Below, one piece after another: positions 63,156 to 64,000 of a DNA stretch of 64,000 bases; positions within the stretch are counted from its first letter, which is position 1; each line of letters begins with the position of its first letter. The notes beneath the pieces were generated by a model. The model saw nothing but the letters and a program-made list of their open reading frames with translations. It ran no database searches and was not told the DNA's origin. A program made the translations under genes and the position numbers. The DNA is taken from the NCBI GenBank assembly GCA_021818445.1, contig JAKAEB010000014.1:1-64000 (forward strand). Reading direction: 5' to 3'. This DNA is from Planctomycetota bacterium (GTDB lineage: Bacteria; Planctomycetota; Phycisphaerae; WQYP01).

Positions 63156-64000
63156 ATGTGGTACACACCCTTGAACGGTACAGGTAAGCCATCGGCTGAA
63201 TTCACCTTTGCGCAGAGGATGGCCCCACCACGGCTACTCGGCAGGTGGACGCTGGCAAGAGGACTCGTTTTCGTATTAACCGCGATAATGGTTTTGTCGA
63301 CCTCAAAAATTTGGGCTCTCCCTAATAGTACCACCCGACCCGCTACGACGCAGCCGGTTGGGGGTGGCGGAACTGGTAACGACAAGTTGAAGATGCCTGA
63401 AGACACGCGACTACCCGTGCCCCCGGCGCGCGAATTGGCACGTGCTAATGATGAATTACAGGCGTACTACGTGAAAAAATATCCACTGGACACCAACTTG
63501 GCCGAGTACAAATTTTACATGACTTTGTTTCGCCACTATGTGAGCGGAAACGGGGGCAGGCACCGCCCTGTGATGTGTTATGCAGCCATGATGGCCATTG
63601 TAAAGTTGGCACCTCTGCAATTGGATTCAAACACCACTTTTGAAACCATTGCGGCCCTCGCCAAAAAATATAAGGTTCACGAATACCGTATGATCGCCGA
63701 AGCCAGCCAGAGGATGGTTCGTCTCGGCGGGATGAGCGTTTCAACTGCAACCACGCTGGCCGGTCAATTGGTGACCTACACCGGCAAAGCCATTAAGTCA
63801 GTTCATTTTAAATCGGCTGAGCGGCTGGCCCGCATGGGATTGACCTTGGCCGAGGCCGTTGGAAATGAACCGGACGAAAAGGAACTGATCCCCATGCTGG
63901 CCGACGCTCGCTTGGCTGCACCGCTTAGTGGCAAATTTGAACAGGCGAAAAAGCGGCTGGCACTGCACCCCAATGCCCCGGCAGCCAACACAACGGCTGG
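63156..64000 (+). CDS. Secreted protein of unknown function, 3' end cut by window
   Basis: The frame is open from 63123 to the edge; 281 residues are visible from the ATG at 63156. A basic stretch and hydrophobic core (ARGLVFVLTAIMVLSTSKIWA) form a signal peptide at about residues 36-58, which suggests that the true start may be a later ATG at 63219. A Pro/Gly/Thr-rich linker follows, and then a helical region with ARELARANDELQAYYVKKYP and YRMIAEASQRMVRLGG. I do not recognise the family. Confidence 0.6.
   Translation, partial: MWYTPLNGTGKPSAEFTFAQRMAPPRLLGRWTLARGLVFVLTAIMVLSTSKIWALPNSTTRPATTQPVGGGGTGNDKLKMPEDTRLPVPPARELARANDELQAYYVKKYPLDTNLAEYKFYMTLFRHYVSGNGGRHRPVMCYAAMMAIVKLAPLQLDSNTTFETIAALAKKYKVHEYRMIAEASQRMVRLGGMSVSTATTLAGQLVTYTGKAIKSVHFKSAERLARMGLTLAEAVGNEPDEKELIPMLADARLAAPLSGKFEQAKKRLALHPNAPAANTTA

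Noticed and set aside
1-64000. CRISPR arrays, insertion sequences, rRNA genes or an origin
   Set aside because: No regularly spaced repeats, transposase-like proteins, terminal inverted repeats, rRNA signatures or DnaA-box clusters were seen.

Overview
The window reads as a chromosomal segment of a Gram-negative-type bacterium, most likely a planctomycete of the Phycisphaerae kind. This is inferred from gene content, since no rRNA is present. The clues are a eukaryote-like glycogen synthase and GH13 branching enzyme, DUF1802, a stand-alone LigD phosphoesterase-like domain, a DksA-like protein with a histone H1-like tail, and lipopolysaccharide genes (lptB, gmhA, a heptosyltransferase). Genes are densely packed on both strands. 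I see no insertion sequence, prophage, CRISPR array, rRNA or replication origin. One tRNA (Ala-GGC) is present. Many starts are GTG or TTG and were chosen by Shine-Dalgarno spacing.

Left part (1-10.4 kb). A 5'-truncated leuB is followed by a compact DNA-repair-like cassette on the plus strand: radical SAM protein with a helix-hairpin-helix, DUF4130 protein, iron-sulfur bacterial photolyase, and a 46-residue DUF2256 zinc protein. On the minus strand follow a small zinc protein, a membrane glycosyltransferase, a DUF1802 protein and a 715-residue lipoprotein of unknown role.

Envelope and glycogen (10.6-24.4 kb). lptB, gmhA, an aldo/keto reductase, a probable outer-membrane barrel, glycogen synthase-like and branching enzyme genes with a degenerate kinase-like gene between them, an MCE/MlaD lipid-transport protein, a methyltransferase, a sugar aminotransferase and a potassium channel.

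Sugar catabolism and respiration (24.4-35 kb, minus strand). A three-gene pentose operon (FucI/AraA-like isomerase, araB, araD) with a recognisable promoter. Then resB-ccsA-Mrp/ApbC for cytochrome c maturation and iron-sulfur delivery, preceded by a perfect CRP-type palindrome, and an NAD-isocitrate dehydrogenase.

Mixed housekeeping (35-57 kb, mostly plus strand). A second aldo/keto reductase, zinc-ribbon protein, TauE/DUF1634 pair, RDD membrane protein, trmL, MazG-like, LigD-PE-like (minus strand), TPR lipoprotein, rsmE, argD, dus, heptosyltransferase, maf, CE7 esterase, tRNA-Ala, and ileS-pdxJ-dapA-doxX in tight series. The DksA-like gene follows.

Right end (57-64 kb). A 55-residue AbrB-type regulator, a GH3 glycosidase with a Tat signal, a rhodanese and a divergent JAMM protease, a YeiH transporter, and a secreted protein cut by the window edge. 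The GH3, CE7 and pentose genes together suggest use of plant hemicellulose, with glycogen as the carbon store.
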